From positions 1-17,937 of the forward strand of contig JACZWD010000026.1 of the NCBI GenBank assembly GCA_022572335.1: DNA of 17,937 nucleotides. The letters are read 5' to 3'. This DNA is from Pseudomonadota bacterium (lineage in GTDB: Bacteria; Pseudomonadota; Alphaproteobacteria; Rhodospirillales; 2-02-FULL-58-16). A model generated the notes under the pieces. It was given only the letters and a program-made list of their open reading frames with translations. It had not been told where the DNA came from and ran no database searches. Shown one piece after another: positions 1 through 6,715 of this stretch; position 1 is the first letter of the stretch, and every line of letters starts with the position of its first letter. The position numbers and the translations under genes were made by a program.

Positions 1-2
1 CC

Positions 3-386
3 CACAACGCCATGCAGCCGCGCGCGGTGGCCTCTTACATCAAACGTCAGCGCGACCCAAGCCTCCGCTACCCGGGCGAAACGCTCATGGACGCATGGGC
101 CATGGGCCAGCAGCGGCGCTACGAGTTCCGGCTCCAGTACGTCAAAGACCGCTGGCACCTCTTCCGAATCTTCGAGGACGTCCCCGACCCCAAGGCCAAG
201 CGCCGCCGCCGCAGGCTGCTGGAAGGCGACGTGCCGAGCCCTTCCGATCCCCCGCCGGCACCGCGTCCGCCGGCCACGCCCACGCCGCCGCCACGGCCAG
301 CGCCCCTATCCCGCCGGCCGGCCAAAACCTCCCGCTCGCCGTCATGGCTTTCATGGATTGTGCATACCAACTTTGCCGGAGAATGA
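3..386 (+). CDS. Hypothetical protein, 5' end outside window
   Basis: The frame is open from the left edge, so the true start may lie outside; the first internal ATG is at 12. From that ATG it encodes 124 residues. The first 70 or so look like genuine coding sequence, mixed and rich in Arg, Tyr and Trp. After a run of five Arg the protein turns into a Pro/Ala/Arg-rich, low-complexity tail and stops at 384-386. I recognise no family and see no signal peptide or membrane segment. Its end overlaps the end of the opposite-strand dehydratase remnant by about 35 bases, so one or both C-termini may be junction sequence. It could be the C-terminal part of a larger accessory-region protein. Coding status is moderate, function unknown. 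Confidence 0.4.
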   Translation, partial: HNAMQPRAVASYIKRQRDPSLRYPGETLMDAWAMGQQRRYEFRLQYVKDRWHLFRIFEDVPDPKAKRRRRRLLEGDVPSPSDPPPAPRPPATPTPPPRPAPLSRRPAKTSRSPSWLSWIVHTNFAGE

Positions 387-795
387 AAACGGCGGATTCC
401 CCGCAGGGGCGTATTCTTGCCATCGCGCCAGGGTCTCGAACAGGGGCGCCGTCTGCGGAGCGTCGGGTATGGGTTCGGGGACGCGGCCCTTGGTCAGGCG
501 CCTCATGGCACGGGAATAGGGCTTGCGGGCCTCGTTGCCGAGGGCCTTGGTGGCGTCACGGCATGGCTTGATCGCCCGGTCGCGGGCTTCGTCCCATGCG
601 GCCTCGGTATCCAGGAATCGGTCGACCTCCGCCGCCGCGTCGTTCGCGCCAAGGGTCTCCAGCATATGGACCGGGAACCCGGTGCCGCGCAGGCAAACCG
701 TCCGCCACGGCGTCCAGCCGTCGGCATGGGGGACAAGATCGGGCGGCGGCCGTCGTGCCCGTGTCTTCCGCTTCCGGCTCCCCGGCCTCGGGCAT
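351..795 (-). pseudogene. Lanthipeptide dehydratase (LanB-like) N-terminal remnant, frameshifted
   Basis: One frame (stop at 351, first ATG at 665) reads upstream without a stop to about 806 but has no start codon there. Its upstream part reads DLVPHADGWTPWRTVCLRG, then GFPVHMLETLG, then a helical stretch ending in RRLTKGRVPEP. I recognise this order (W-x-x-W-R..LRG.GFP, helical segment, L.KGR.PEP) from N-termini of lantibiotic dehydratase family proteins; that is from memory. A plausible start, ATG at 795 preceded by AAGGA, lies in another frame (MPEAGEPEAEDTG). A single extra base in the GC run near 738-750 would join the two. The joined product would be near 148 residues, against 800 or more for full dehydratases, so the catalytic part is missing. 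It lies 67 bases downstream of the TPR-oxygenase gene on the same strand. The family call could be wrong; the frame break could be a sequencing error. Confidence 0.5.
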
Positions 796-862
796 AGCTG
801 TTTCCTTCATACGGCGCATGCCCTGGCGAGCGCCGGGTGCGCCATGGTCGCGGGGACGCGGA

Positions 863-2287
863 TCAGTCTTGCGGTATGACGTCGAAGGCGATGCTGATGC
901 GCTGGTCCTCGGTCTCGATGGGCATGGTTCCGTGGTAGAAGTAAGACGGGAACAGGAACATCAGTCCTTCCTCGGGCGGGAACGATTTGACCTCGGGCTC
1001 CACCTTGCAGCGGAACCCCGGCTGGGGCCGGCCGAACTCGATCCATCCCGCCTGCCCCTGTTCGGGCAGGTTGCCGATGTCGGGTAGCTGCACGTAGTAG
1101 ACGCCGCTCACCCACGCCGCCGAGTGGATATGCGCGGCCTGATGGCCGCCCGTGTCCATGACGACGGCCCAGGCGGTCAGCTTCCAGCGGTCCGGCCGGC
1201 TGGCCAGGAACGGATGGGACGGATCTTCGGGCATGGCGCGCAGGTAGTCTTCGACCGCGCCCTCCATCAACCCCTTCAGGCTGGCGACCGGCCCCTGCGG
1301 GTCGATGAGCAGGTCGTCCGTGTGCCCGCCAAAACGGGTCGCATGACCGGAGCGTTCGAATTCCAGTGTCGGATTGGTGCAGACCTGATGCGCCAGCGCC
1401 GTGTTGAATTCGGCCAGGCCGTCGAAGCCGGCCGGGACCTCTATGCGGGTAGGCCGGATGAACCGGTCGAAGTCGAGCAGGAAGCGCGCCCCGTCCCTGT
1501 CGCCGGCTTCGTTGAGCGCCACGATCTTCGAGGAAAGCATGCGCCTGTTGCCGGGATCGGCCTTCAGACACGCGTCGCACACCTCCACCATCTTGCCCGG
1601 GTCGCCCCGGTCCAACAGCGCCACGCTGAGGTTGAACATCGCCGAATCGAAATCCGGTTTGAGTTCCACGGCGCGTTGCAGGGCCTGGATGGCCTCGTCG
1701 AGCCGCCCCGCCCCCTGCAGCGCGACGCCGTGATTGTAGTGGGCGTCGGTGTAGTCGGGTTTGATTTTGATGGCGCGCCGGAAAGCCTCGACGGCCATGT
1801 CCCCCTTGCCCGCCTTGCGCAACAGGGAACCGAATTCGTTGTACGCCTCGGCGTAGTCGGGCTTGATTTGAATGGCGCGCCGGAACGCCTGGACGGCGTC
1901 GTCGGGCTTGTCCGAGTCCCGCAGCGCGGCGCCTAGTTTATAGTATGCCTCCGGATAGTTAGGGTTGATTTGGATGGCGCGGCGGTAGGCCGCCAGGGCC
2001 TCTTCGCGCTTGCCCGACACCTCCAACGCGGTGCCCAGGTTGGCGTGGTAGGATGGATTTCGGTTGTTCCTGGCGATCGCCTGCTGGATGAGATCGACGG
2101 CGTCGTCGTACCGCCCCGCCTGACGGGCGAGGACTCCCAACAAATGGAGGGCGTCCGCGTTGTCCGGGTGCGCCTCGATCACCTGGCGGTACTGGGCTTC
2201 GGCTTCGTCGAGGCGGCCCGCATTGTGGTGGCGGACCCCTTCGCTCAGAGCCGCGGAAACCGTATCGGGGGTACCGTGGTCCGTCAC
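863..2287 (-). CDS. TPR-repeat protein with C-terminal 2OG-Fe(II) oxygenase domain
   Basis: From the GTG start the protein has 474 residues. About seven tetratricopeptide repeats fill residues 15-275, with TPR signatures such as NPNYPEAYYKLGAAL and KPDYAEAYNEFGSLL. The C-terminal 200 residues match the putative 2OG-Fe(II) oxygenase family I know as TIGR02466/2OG-FeII_Oxy_5: HIHSAAWVSGVYYVQ with His386 and His388, then LFPSYFYHGT with His452, then RISIAFD with Arg463. These are the likely iron and 2-oxoglutarate ligands. Such enzymes hydroxylate a substrate using O2 and 2-oxoglutarate; the TPRs probably bind a partner or protein substrate. There is no signal peptide, so it is cytoplasmic. An upstream in-frame TTG at 2299 also exists, but GGAGG at 2293-2297 sits five bases before the GTG at 2287, favouring the GTG. 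The central TPR units are similar at DNA level, as after recent duplication. Substrate unknown. Confidence 0.85.
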   Translation of the reverse strand: MTDHGTPDTVSAALSEGVRHHNAGRLDEAEAQYRQVIEAHPDNADALHLLGVLARQAGRYDDAVDLIQQAIARNNRNPSYHANLGTALEVSGKREEALAAYRRAIQINPNYPEAYYKLGAALRDSDKPDDAVQAFRRAIQIKPDYAEAYNEFGSLLRKAGKGDMAVEAFRRAIKIKPDYTDAHYNHGVALQGAGRLDEAIQALQRAVELKPDFDSAMFNLSVALLDRGDPGKMVEVCDACLKADPGNRRMLSSKIVALNEAGDRDGARFLLDFDRFIRPTRIEVPAGFDGLAEFNTALAHQVCTNPTLEFERSGHATRFGGHTDDLLIDPQGPVASLKGLMEGAVEDYLRAMPEDPSHPFLASRPDRWKLTAWAVVMDTGGHQAAHIHSAAWVSGVYYVQLPDIGNLPEQGQAGWIEFGRPQPGFRCKVEPEVKSFPPEEGLMFLFPSYFYHGTMPIETEDQRISIAFDVIPQD

Positions 2288-2292
2288 CGTGT

Positions 2293-2297
2293 CCTCC
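2293..2297 (-). promoter_or_regulatory. Ribosome binding site deciding the GTG start
   Basis: Read on the minus strand this is GGAGG, five bases before GTG at 2287. It overlaps the codon following the alternative TTG (2299), which could not use it. The site therefore argues for the start four codons inside the longest open frame. Confidence 0.6.
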
Positions 2298-2343
2298 AAG
2301 GGGTCATTTCCGGGTTATGACCGTGGCCGCGGCGGCGAAATCG

Positions 2344-2886
2344 TCACCGGAGCGACTTCAAATACAGGCGCCGCAATCCCTGGGTGCCGCGGCCCGCCGC
2401 GCCCCCGCGCCGCCGTTCCATGCTCAGCTGCCGCCCCAGATCATCCAACCGCCGTCGCCTGGTTTCCGCCTCCTGCCAATCGCCTTTCAGGCGCCGGAGC
2501 GCGAACTCGCGGCGCACCCGGAGCCCCGGGTCGTCCTTGGGGTGCATGACCTCGCCGTCCTTCGGGTATTCCTGTACGGGCGGCGCCGACAGGTCCCGCT
2601 GCAACCGATCGATCTCGACATCGATGCCGCGGCGATCCTCGCGGGCGCTTCGTTCCGCATTCCCTTGCCGCCGGTTCAGGTCTCGGCGTTCCCCCTCGAG
2701 TTTCAGGCGTTCGTGCTCCAACTCGCGCTGGCGATTGATGGTCACGAAGCGCGACCCGCCGTCTTCCGTGGGGAAGCCCGTCTCCACGGCCTCGCCGCGC
2801 CGGAACTCGGCCTCCTGGGCCAGGGACGAAGGCAGGGCCAGACCGAGGACCAGACCAACGCCCACACACATAAGAAGGGGCCGCAT
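2344..2886 (-). CDS. Secreted coiled-coil protein of unknown function
   Basis: The ATG at 2886 is preceded by an AAAGGAAAGG purine run, better than the upstream ATG at 2943. The product has 180 residues. It begins with a clear signal peptide (MRPLLMCVGVGLVLGLALP, then SSLAQ), so it is exported to the periplasm. The mature part is very charged, rich in Arg, Glu and Leu, and breaks into two helical, coiled-coil-like segments (about residues 50-95 and 125-165) separated by a Pro/Asp-rich stretch. It resembles small periplasmic structural or chaperone-like coiled-coil proteins only in composition; I do not recognise a family. It lies just upstream of the TPR-oxygenase gene on the same strand with a gap of about 56 bases, so the two may be co-transcribed. 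Confidence 0.7.
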   Translation of the reverse strand: MRPLLMCVGVGLVLGLALPSSLAQEAEFRRGEAVETGFPTEDGGSRFVTINRQRELEHERLKLEGERRDLNRRQGNAERSAREDRRGIDVEIDRLQRDLSAPPVQEYPKDGEVMHPKDDPGLRVRREFALRRLKGDWQEAETRRRRLDDLGRQLSMERRRGGAAGRGTQGLRRLYLKSLR

Positions 2887-3325
2887 CACCTTTCCTTTCT
2901 TTGCCTGGCGCACCTGCGGACGTGTACATAGCGGACCGGCCATCGGCCGGCCCCCGTGATACGTTCGGCGCGGCTCGCCCCGGCGGGCCGATCCGCTGTC
3001 CCGATAATACTATAAATAGGTGCCCGGGGCCATCCGGGGAGGGGCCCGGTCGCGCGAAGTTGTCCTTTCGTCGGCGCCCGGCCGGGGCGTCAAGGGGATT
3101 CGAGAGGAGTGGGCCACAGGAATATTTCCCCGGAAAAGTTGGCCCGGCGTTGGGTTGGCGGCAATGAAAAATTATCACCGCCCGGGTACCATACGGGAGG
3201 GCGACGACAAGGGTTCGCTGCCGGGCCGATTGGACATTCCCAGCCGCGCCCTCTTATGATCGCCGGCGCCGGCACCTCGGACGACCGTCCGGCACCTACC
3301 AAATCCCGTCAGCGGAACAAAAATC
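2887..3325. other. Divergent intergenic region, no gene seen
   Basis: These 439 bases separate the divergent coiled-coil protein (-) and threonine synthase (+) genes, so both promoters should be here. Open frames crossing it have poor composition and no convincing ribosome site. An AT-rich island at about 3003-3019 (ATAATACTATAAATAG) could serve as a -10 region on either strand, but I find no well-spaced -35 partner. A second AT-rich patch is near 3168-3178. No terminator or riboswitch was recognised. Confidence 0.4.
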
Positions 3326-4570
3326 ATGCCAGATGAAATCGTTCTGAACAGCGACGGCGCCACGTTCGTGACCCATCTGGAGTGCAGCGAAACCGGCGAA
3401 CACCACGCCGCCGACCGATTGCATGGGCTGTCCAGGGCGGGCAAGCCGCTGCTCGTGCGCTACGATTTGGACGCCGTCCGCCGGGCCGTTTCCAGGGACG
3501 ACCTGGCCGGCCGCGGGCCCGACATGTGGCGCTACCGGGAACTGCTGCCGATGACGCGCCCGGCCGGCATCGTCAGCCTGGGCGAGGCCATGACGCCGCT
3601 CGTCGCGCTGCCCCGCCTGCGCAAGCGCCTGGGCGGCGGCGAGATCACGGTCAAGGACGAAGGGCGCCTGCCCACCGGATCGTTCAAGGCGCGCGGCATG
3701 GCGATGGCCGTGACCATGGCCAAGGCCTTCGGGGTGAAGCGCCTCGCCGTGCCCACCGCCGGCAACGCGGGGGCCGCGGCGGCGGCCTATGGGTCGCGCG
3801 CCGGCATGGAGACCTACGTCTTCACGCCCGAGGACACGGCGGAGGTCACGGTGCGGGAGATCGCCTATCACGGGGCCAGGGTCTACCGGGTCAACGGCCT
3901 GGTCAACCACTGCGCCAGGATCGTCCGCGAGGGCACCCAGGCCATGGGCTGGCACGACCTGTCGACCTTCGGGGCGCCTTACCGCATCGAGGGAAAAAAG
4001 ACCATGGGCCTGGAACTGGCCGAGCAGTTGGGCTGGGACGTGCCCGACGTGATCGTGTATCCGACCGGCGGCGGCACCGGGTTCATCGGCATATGGAAGG
4101 CGTTCGCGGAACTGGAAGCCATCGGCTGGATCGGCGCCAAGCGTCCGCGCATGGTGGCGGTGCAGGCCACCGGCTGCGGCCCCATCGTCAAGGCCTTCGA
4201 CGAGGGCAGGGACCATATCGCCGAACCGTGGCCGAACGTCGATACCAATCTGCACGGCGTCCGGGTGCCGGGGCCCATCGGGGACAGGCTGATCCTCAAG
4301 GTGATCTCGGAAAGCGGCGGCCTGGCGACCGCCGTCGACGACGGGGCGGCGGCCGAAGCGCGCGCCGAGGTGGCGGACCAGGAGGGGCTGCACCTGTGCC
4401 CCGAGGGGGCGGCCACCTTTGCCGCCTACAAGAAGGAACTGGCGGCGGGCCGCATCGGCCGTGACGAAAGCGTGGTGCTGTTCAACACGGCGAGCGGGCT
4501 GAAATACCCCATGCCGCCCATGGACCGCACCCTGGACCGCACCAAGCCCATCGATTACGCCGCCCTGTGA
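3326..4570 (+). CDS. thrC: Threonine synthase
   Basis: The 414-residue protein is a PLP enzyme of the threonine synthase type, which turns O-phospho-L-homoserine into L-threonine. Visible fold-type II features: PTGSFKARG with the Schiff-base Lys121, TAGNAG at 144-149 and PTGGGTG at 246-252 for the cofactor phosphate, and an N-terminal HLECSETGE segment leading into LLVRYDLDAVRR, as in the family's N-terminal region. Only one Cys (Cys20) remains of the Cys pairs found in some relatives. The length fits the family. The ATG at 3326 has only a weak purine tract (AGCGGAAC) before it. It is monocistronic on its strand and converges on the protease gene with a 21-base gap. A diaminopropionate or cysteate synthase-like relative is possible but less likely, given the length and N-terminus. 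Confidence 0.88.
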   Translation: MPDEIVLNSDGATFVTHLECSETGEHHAADRLHGLSRAGKPLLVRYDLDAVRRAVSRDDLAGRGPDMWRYRELLPMTRPAGIVSLGEAMTPLVALPRLRKRLGGGEITVKDEGRLPTGSFKARGMAMAVTMAKAFGVKRLAVPTAGNAGAAAAAYGSRAGMETYVFTPEDTAEVTVREIAYHGARVYRVNGLVNHCARIVREGTQAMGWHDLSTFGAPYRIEGKKTMGLELAEQLGWDVPDVIVYPTGGGTGFIGIWKAFAELEAIGWIGAKRPRMVAVQATGCGPIVKAFDEGRDHIAEPWPNVDTNLHGVRVPGPIGDRLILKVISESGGLATAVDDGAAAEARAEVADQEGLHLCPEGAATFAAYKKELAAGRIGRDESVVLFNTASGLKYPMPPMDRTLDRTKPIDYAAL

Positions 4571-4591
4571 CGGCGCCGGGGCAGGGCGGCC

Positions 4592-5557
4592 TCAGGGTTT
4601 GAGCACGAGGGTGGCCGTTCGCGCCTCGCCGGCGCGCAGATACGCAATCTCGAAGGCCTCGCCGATGCGGTGCAGGTAAACGGCGGCGGAGACGTCGGCG
4701 CCCTTGGTCACGGCGCGCCCCCCCATGGCCGTGATGACGTCGCCCACGGCAAGCCCGGCCGCCGCCGCGGCGCTCTCCGGGGCGATGCGGGTTATGCGCA
4801 CGCCGGCCGTGGTGGCGCGCTCCTCTTCGGTGAGGTCCGCGACCCGCAGGCCCGACTTGCCGCGCCGGACCCGGCCATGATCCCGCAGGTCCTCGGCGAC
4901 ACGCAGGACGAGGCGCATGGAGGCGGCGAAGTTGACGCCGATGTTGGCGTCCGTTTTCTTGGTGAAGATGGCCGAGACCAGCCCCACCAGGCGGCCGTCG
5001 GCGTCGATCAGCGCGCCGCCCGAGCCGCCCGGATTGACGGTTGCGTCGGTCTGGATGAAATCCTCGATGGGGTTGAAGCCGGTGCCGCTGCGGTGGACGG
5101 CGGAGACCACGCCGCAGGTGACCGAGAGGCCGAGGCCGAACTGGTTGCCGATGGCGCAGACGGGCGCCGCCAACGGCGGCTCAGGGCCGATGGGCGGCAC
5201 CGGCAGGTCCACCGCCACCTTGATCAGCGCGATGTCGGTGAGGGGGTCGCGGCCGACGATCTCGCTGGCGATGATGCGGCCGTCGGCGAGGCGCACCGTG
5301 ACCCGTGTGGCGGCGCCGAGCACATGGACGTTGGTGGCCAGGTATCCGCCCGCCAGCACGGCGACGGCGGTGCCCTCCGGTTCCTCGGGGCGGCCGTCGG
5401 CCGGCGCCGATGGGGGCCGGTCCGGCCACTCGGGCAGGACGCTGACCACCGATTGCAGCACGTCCGGGGAAAAGGCGTGCGCCGGCGGCGCCCACGCAAA
5501 CATCACGGCGAGGACGGCGATGGCGCGCCGCTGGCCGGCCTTGTCGTTCCAGTCCAT
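4592..5557 (-). CDS. Secreted trypsin-like serine protease with PDZ domain (HtrA/DegP-like)
   Basis: The protein starts with a signal peptide (basic n-region, then AIAVLAVMFAWAPPAHA), so it acts in the periplasm. Counting from the ATG at 5557, the catalytic triad is His78 (TNVHV), Asp108 (LTDIALIK) and Ser179 (NPGGSGGAL). The conserved AIGNQFGLGLSVTCGVVSAV strand is present too. A single PDZ domain occupies about residues 236-318 (SGLRVADLT, GLAVGDVITAMGG). At about 321 residues it is shorter than DegP, which has two PDZ domains, and nearer the one-PDZ DegS/HtrA form. The usual TNxHV is TNVHV, with the His kept. A GTG at 5569 in the same frame (four codons earlier) is an alternative start; neither has a strong ribosome site. 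It probably degrades or senses misfolded envelope proteins. It is transcribed divergently from the DUF6505-like gene, with mobile element A between them. Confidence 0.85.
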   Translation of the reverse strand: MDWNDKAGQRRAIAVLAVMFAWAPPAHAFSPDVLQSVVSVLPEWPDRPPSAPADGRPEEPEGTAVAVLAGGYLATNVHVLGAATRVTVRLADGRIIASEIVGRDPLTDIALIKVAVDLPVPPIGPEPPLAAPVCAIGNQFGLGLSVTCGVVSAVHRSGTGFNPIEDFIQTDATVNPGGSGGALIDADGRLVGLVSAIFTKKTDANIGVNFAASMRLVLRVAEDLRDHGRVRRGKSGLRVADLTEEERATTAGVRITRIAPESAAAAAGLAVGDVITAMGGRAVTKGADVSAAVYLHRIGEAFEIAYLRAGEARTATLVLKP

Positions 5558-5668
5558 GTCTTCTGCCACGCCCGTGGTCCGAGGGTTGGATCATGACGAA
5601 GGCGGGGGCCTGGGTCAAAGCCGCCTCCCGGCGCCGGTATTGGCACCTCCGCCTTGCTAGGCGTATAA

Positions 5669-5700
5669 TACCAAGGGCCGCTGATCATGACCCATAGAGA
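5669..5700 (+). repeat. Element A left terminal inverted repeat
   Basis: It begins TACCAAGGGCCGCTGATCAT and ends in CCCATAGAGA. It matches the reverse complement of 5898-5929 at 30 of 32 positions. Arm 1 of the internal structure begins at the very next base. Confidence 0.85.
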
Positions 5701-5794
5701 CGGCTGACCAAGGTTTTCGGCCAGGAGCGTGCGCTGTGGCGATGCGGGGCATCGTGAAGCGTGCGCGACGCCGTCCGAAAGCCTTGGTCAGCCG
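5701..5794 (+). repeat. Element A hairpin arm 1
   Basis: The 20-base arms 5701-5720 and 5775-5794 pair at 19 of 20 positions. Inside the 54-base interior a second stem forms between GCGTGCGC (5727-5734) and GCGTGCGC (5759-5766), which pairs with itself only through two central G-T (G-U) wobbles. An apical hairpin CGATGC-ggg-GCATCG lies at 5740-5754. Conserved single-stranded pieces are AGGAG (5723-5727) and CGACGCC (5766-5772). Confidence 0.75.
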
Positions 5795-5803
5795 CCGTCC
5801 TGG

Positions 5804-5897
5804 TCGCGTAGGCGGCCCGTCGGAGGGCGTCGAAAAGTTTTGACGATGCACCGCATCGCCTGCGACTTTTCTCCTACCCGACGAGCCGCCTACGCGA
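5804..5897 (-). repeat. Element A hairpin arm 2
   Basis: The arms 5804-5823 and 5878-5897 pair at 19 of 20. The interior is again 54 bases and aligns without gaps to the inverted interior of arm 1: AGGAG, GGCGATGCGG, GCATCGT and CGACGCC are kept. The middle stem is GAAAAGT/ACTTTTC here and GCGTGCGC/GCGTGCGC in arm 1, so the pairs changed together. Confidence 0.75.
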
Positions 5898-5929
5898 TCT
5901 CTATGGGTTATGATCAGCGCCCCTTGGTA
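5898..5929 (-). repeat. Element A right terminal inverted repeat
   Basis: Inverted copy of 5669-5700 with two differences. It ends CCCCTTGGTA, followed by TAA. Only 12 bases separate its end from the start codon of the DUF6505-like gene. Confidence 0.85.
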
Positions 5930-5941
5930 TAACCCCGGGTC

Positions 5942-6421
5942 ATGAAATTTCCGCGCACCATCCGCCTCGATCCCTCCGACGTGAAGGTGTTCCCCCTGGC
6001 CGCGGAGCCCGGGGAATGGGCCGTGACCGGCACCTTTGCCTTCGCCGATACCGGGCCCGCGGCCATGTCCCGGAAGGAGCAGCTGGCGTTCATGAGCGGC
6101 TGGCTGGGCACCGGCAGCTTCGGCCGCTCGACCATGGTGCAGGTGGTGGACATCACCGCCGAGCAGTACGACGACGTCGTGCGCATGATCGCCGACCATC
6201 TGGTCAGCGCGTACGGCGCCCCGGACAGAGACGCGGCGCTTGCCGCGGCGCGCGACGAGGCGGCCGACGCGGCGGGGCTGTGCGACCACCCGGTCAACAC
6301 CCTGCTCGCCATCGAGCGCGAGTTCACCGACGACGGCATAAGCGAGCGGGTGAGCGCCATCACCCCGGAGCCCGCCGGCGCCCACACCCGGGTGTGGGAG
6401 ATCGTCGAGGACGAGGACTGA
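5942..6421 (+). CDS. DUF6505-like protein
   Basis: A 159-residue soluble protein with no signal peptide or membrane segment. The N-terminus MKFPRTIRLDPSDVKVF and the segment AMSRKEQLAFMSGWLGTGSFGRSTMVQVV match what I recall of the alphaproteobacterial DUF6505 family, whose function is unknown; this is recognition from memory. The central part, about residues 60-110, looks helical, and the C-terminus is acidic (EIVEDED). The ATG at 5942 gives the family-like start, but the ten bases before it (ACCCCGGGTC) contain no proper Shine-Dalgarno, and element A ends only 12 bases upstream. The insertion may have removed the native leader, so translation may be weak or depend on element sequence. A long AT-rich intergenic stretch follows. 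Confidence 0.7.
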   Translation: MKFPRTIRLDPSDVKVFPLAAEPGEWAVTGTFAFADTGPAAMSRKEQLAFMSGWLGTGSFGRSTMVQVVDITAEQYDDVVRMIADHLVSAYGAPDRDAALAAARDEAADAAGLCDHPVNTLLAIEREFTDDGISERVSAITPEPAGAHTRVWEIVEDED

Positions 6422-6715
6422 GCCGCCGCGCGGTTCCACGAACGAGACCCTTACCGAACTTTTTTTTGCGCACGATCCGGAAACCGTGTCCGACGGTCGG
6501 CCACGGTGTCATTATGTTGTTGATATGCAAGTTATTGGGCATATGTATAATCAGTTGTACAATTTTGGTTAGCGGAGGTTTGACCGGAATACCGCCGGAC
6601 GACGTGGAGAACGCGTGGCGAGCAACGCCAGCGGCATCCATCGCCTCGTTGCTTCGGGGCGACGGAAACGATAATCGGGCGCCGGGACCCGGCGACCGGA
6701 CGCGGGGAGGGGATC
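6422..6715. other. AT-rich intergenic region ahead of the EEP/lipoprotein unit
   Basis: This 294-base gap has the lowest GC of the window around 6500-6590. It holds a T8 run at 6460-6467 without a strong stem before it, and a short hairpin at 6484-6506 (CCGTG/CACGG with CCGA/TCGG inside). A promoter candidate lies at 6535-6563. No convincing open frame was seen. The change in base composition marks the left side of the AT-richer unit that follows. Confidence 0.45.
6535..6563 (+). promoter_or_regulatory. Possible sigma70-like promoter for the EEP/lipoprotein unit
   Basis: TTGGGC (6535-6540) and TACAAT (6558-6563) are 17 bases apart. A TATAAT also occurs at 6546-6551, with TTGATA 20 bases before it, which is too wide to be ideal. 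Transcription would start about 145 bases before the GTG start at 6716. This is a pattern match only. Confidence 0.3.

Larger units (their letters stand above)
5666..5932. mobile_element. Structured MITE-like element A with TAA target duplication
   Basis: A 261-base element (5669-5929) is bounded by 32-base terminal inverted repeats differing at two positions, and flanked by a direct TAA at 5666-5668 and 5930-5932, consistent with a 3-base target duplication. It holds no open frame of substance, so it is non-autonomous. Directly abutting the left TIR is hairpin arm 1 (5701-5794), then a 9-base linker (5795-5803), then hairpin arm 2 (5804-5897), which abuts the right TIR. Folded, it gives a three-way junction. 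The two 94-base arms are inverted homologues of each other, so the whole element is one large imperfect palindrome. It lies between the divergent protease and DUF6505-like genes. REPIN-like mobilisation or an IS-derived MITE are both possible origins. Confidence 0.8.

Noticed and set aside
1124..1936. + strand open frame opposite the TPR-oxygenase gene
   Set aside because: Repetitive because it mirrors the TPR repeats; no ribosome site and no domain.
1740..2000. Direct DNA repeats as a mobile or CRISPR-like array
   Set aside because: They are the coding repeats of the TPR domain, with a unit of about 102 bases and no spacers.
3296..4393. Long - strand open frame opposite threonine synthase
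   Set aside because: His/Gly/Arg/Asp-rich with no domain; threonine synthase on the + strand has all its motifs.
6460..6506. T8 run and hairpin as an intrinsic terminator of the DUF6505-like gene
   Set aside because: The hairpin lies after the T run, not before it, and no strong stem precedes the T run on the + strand.
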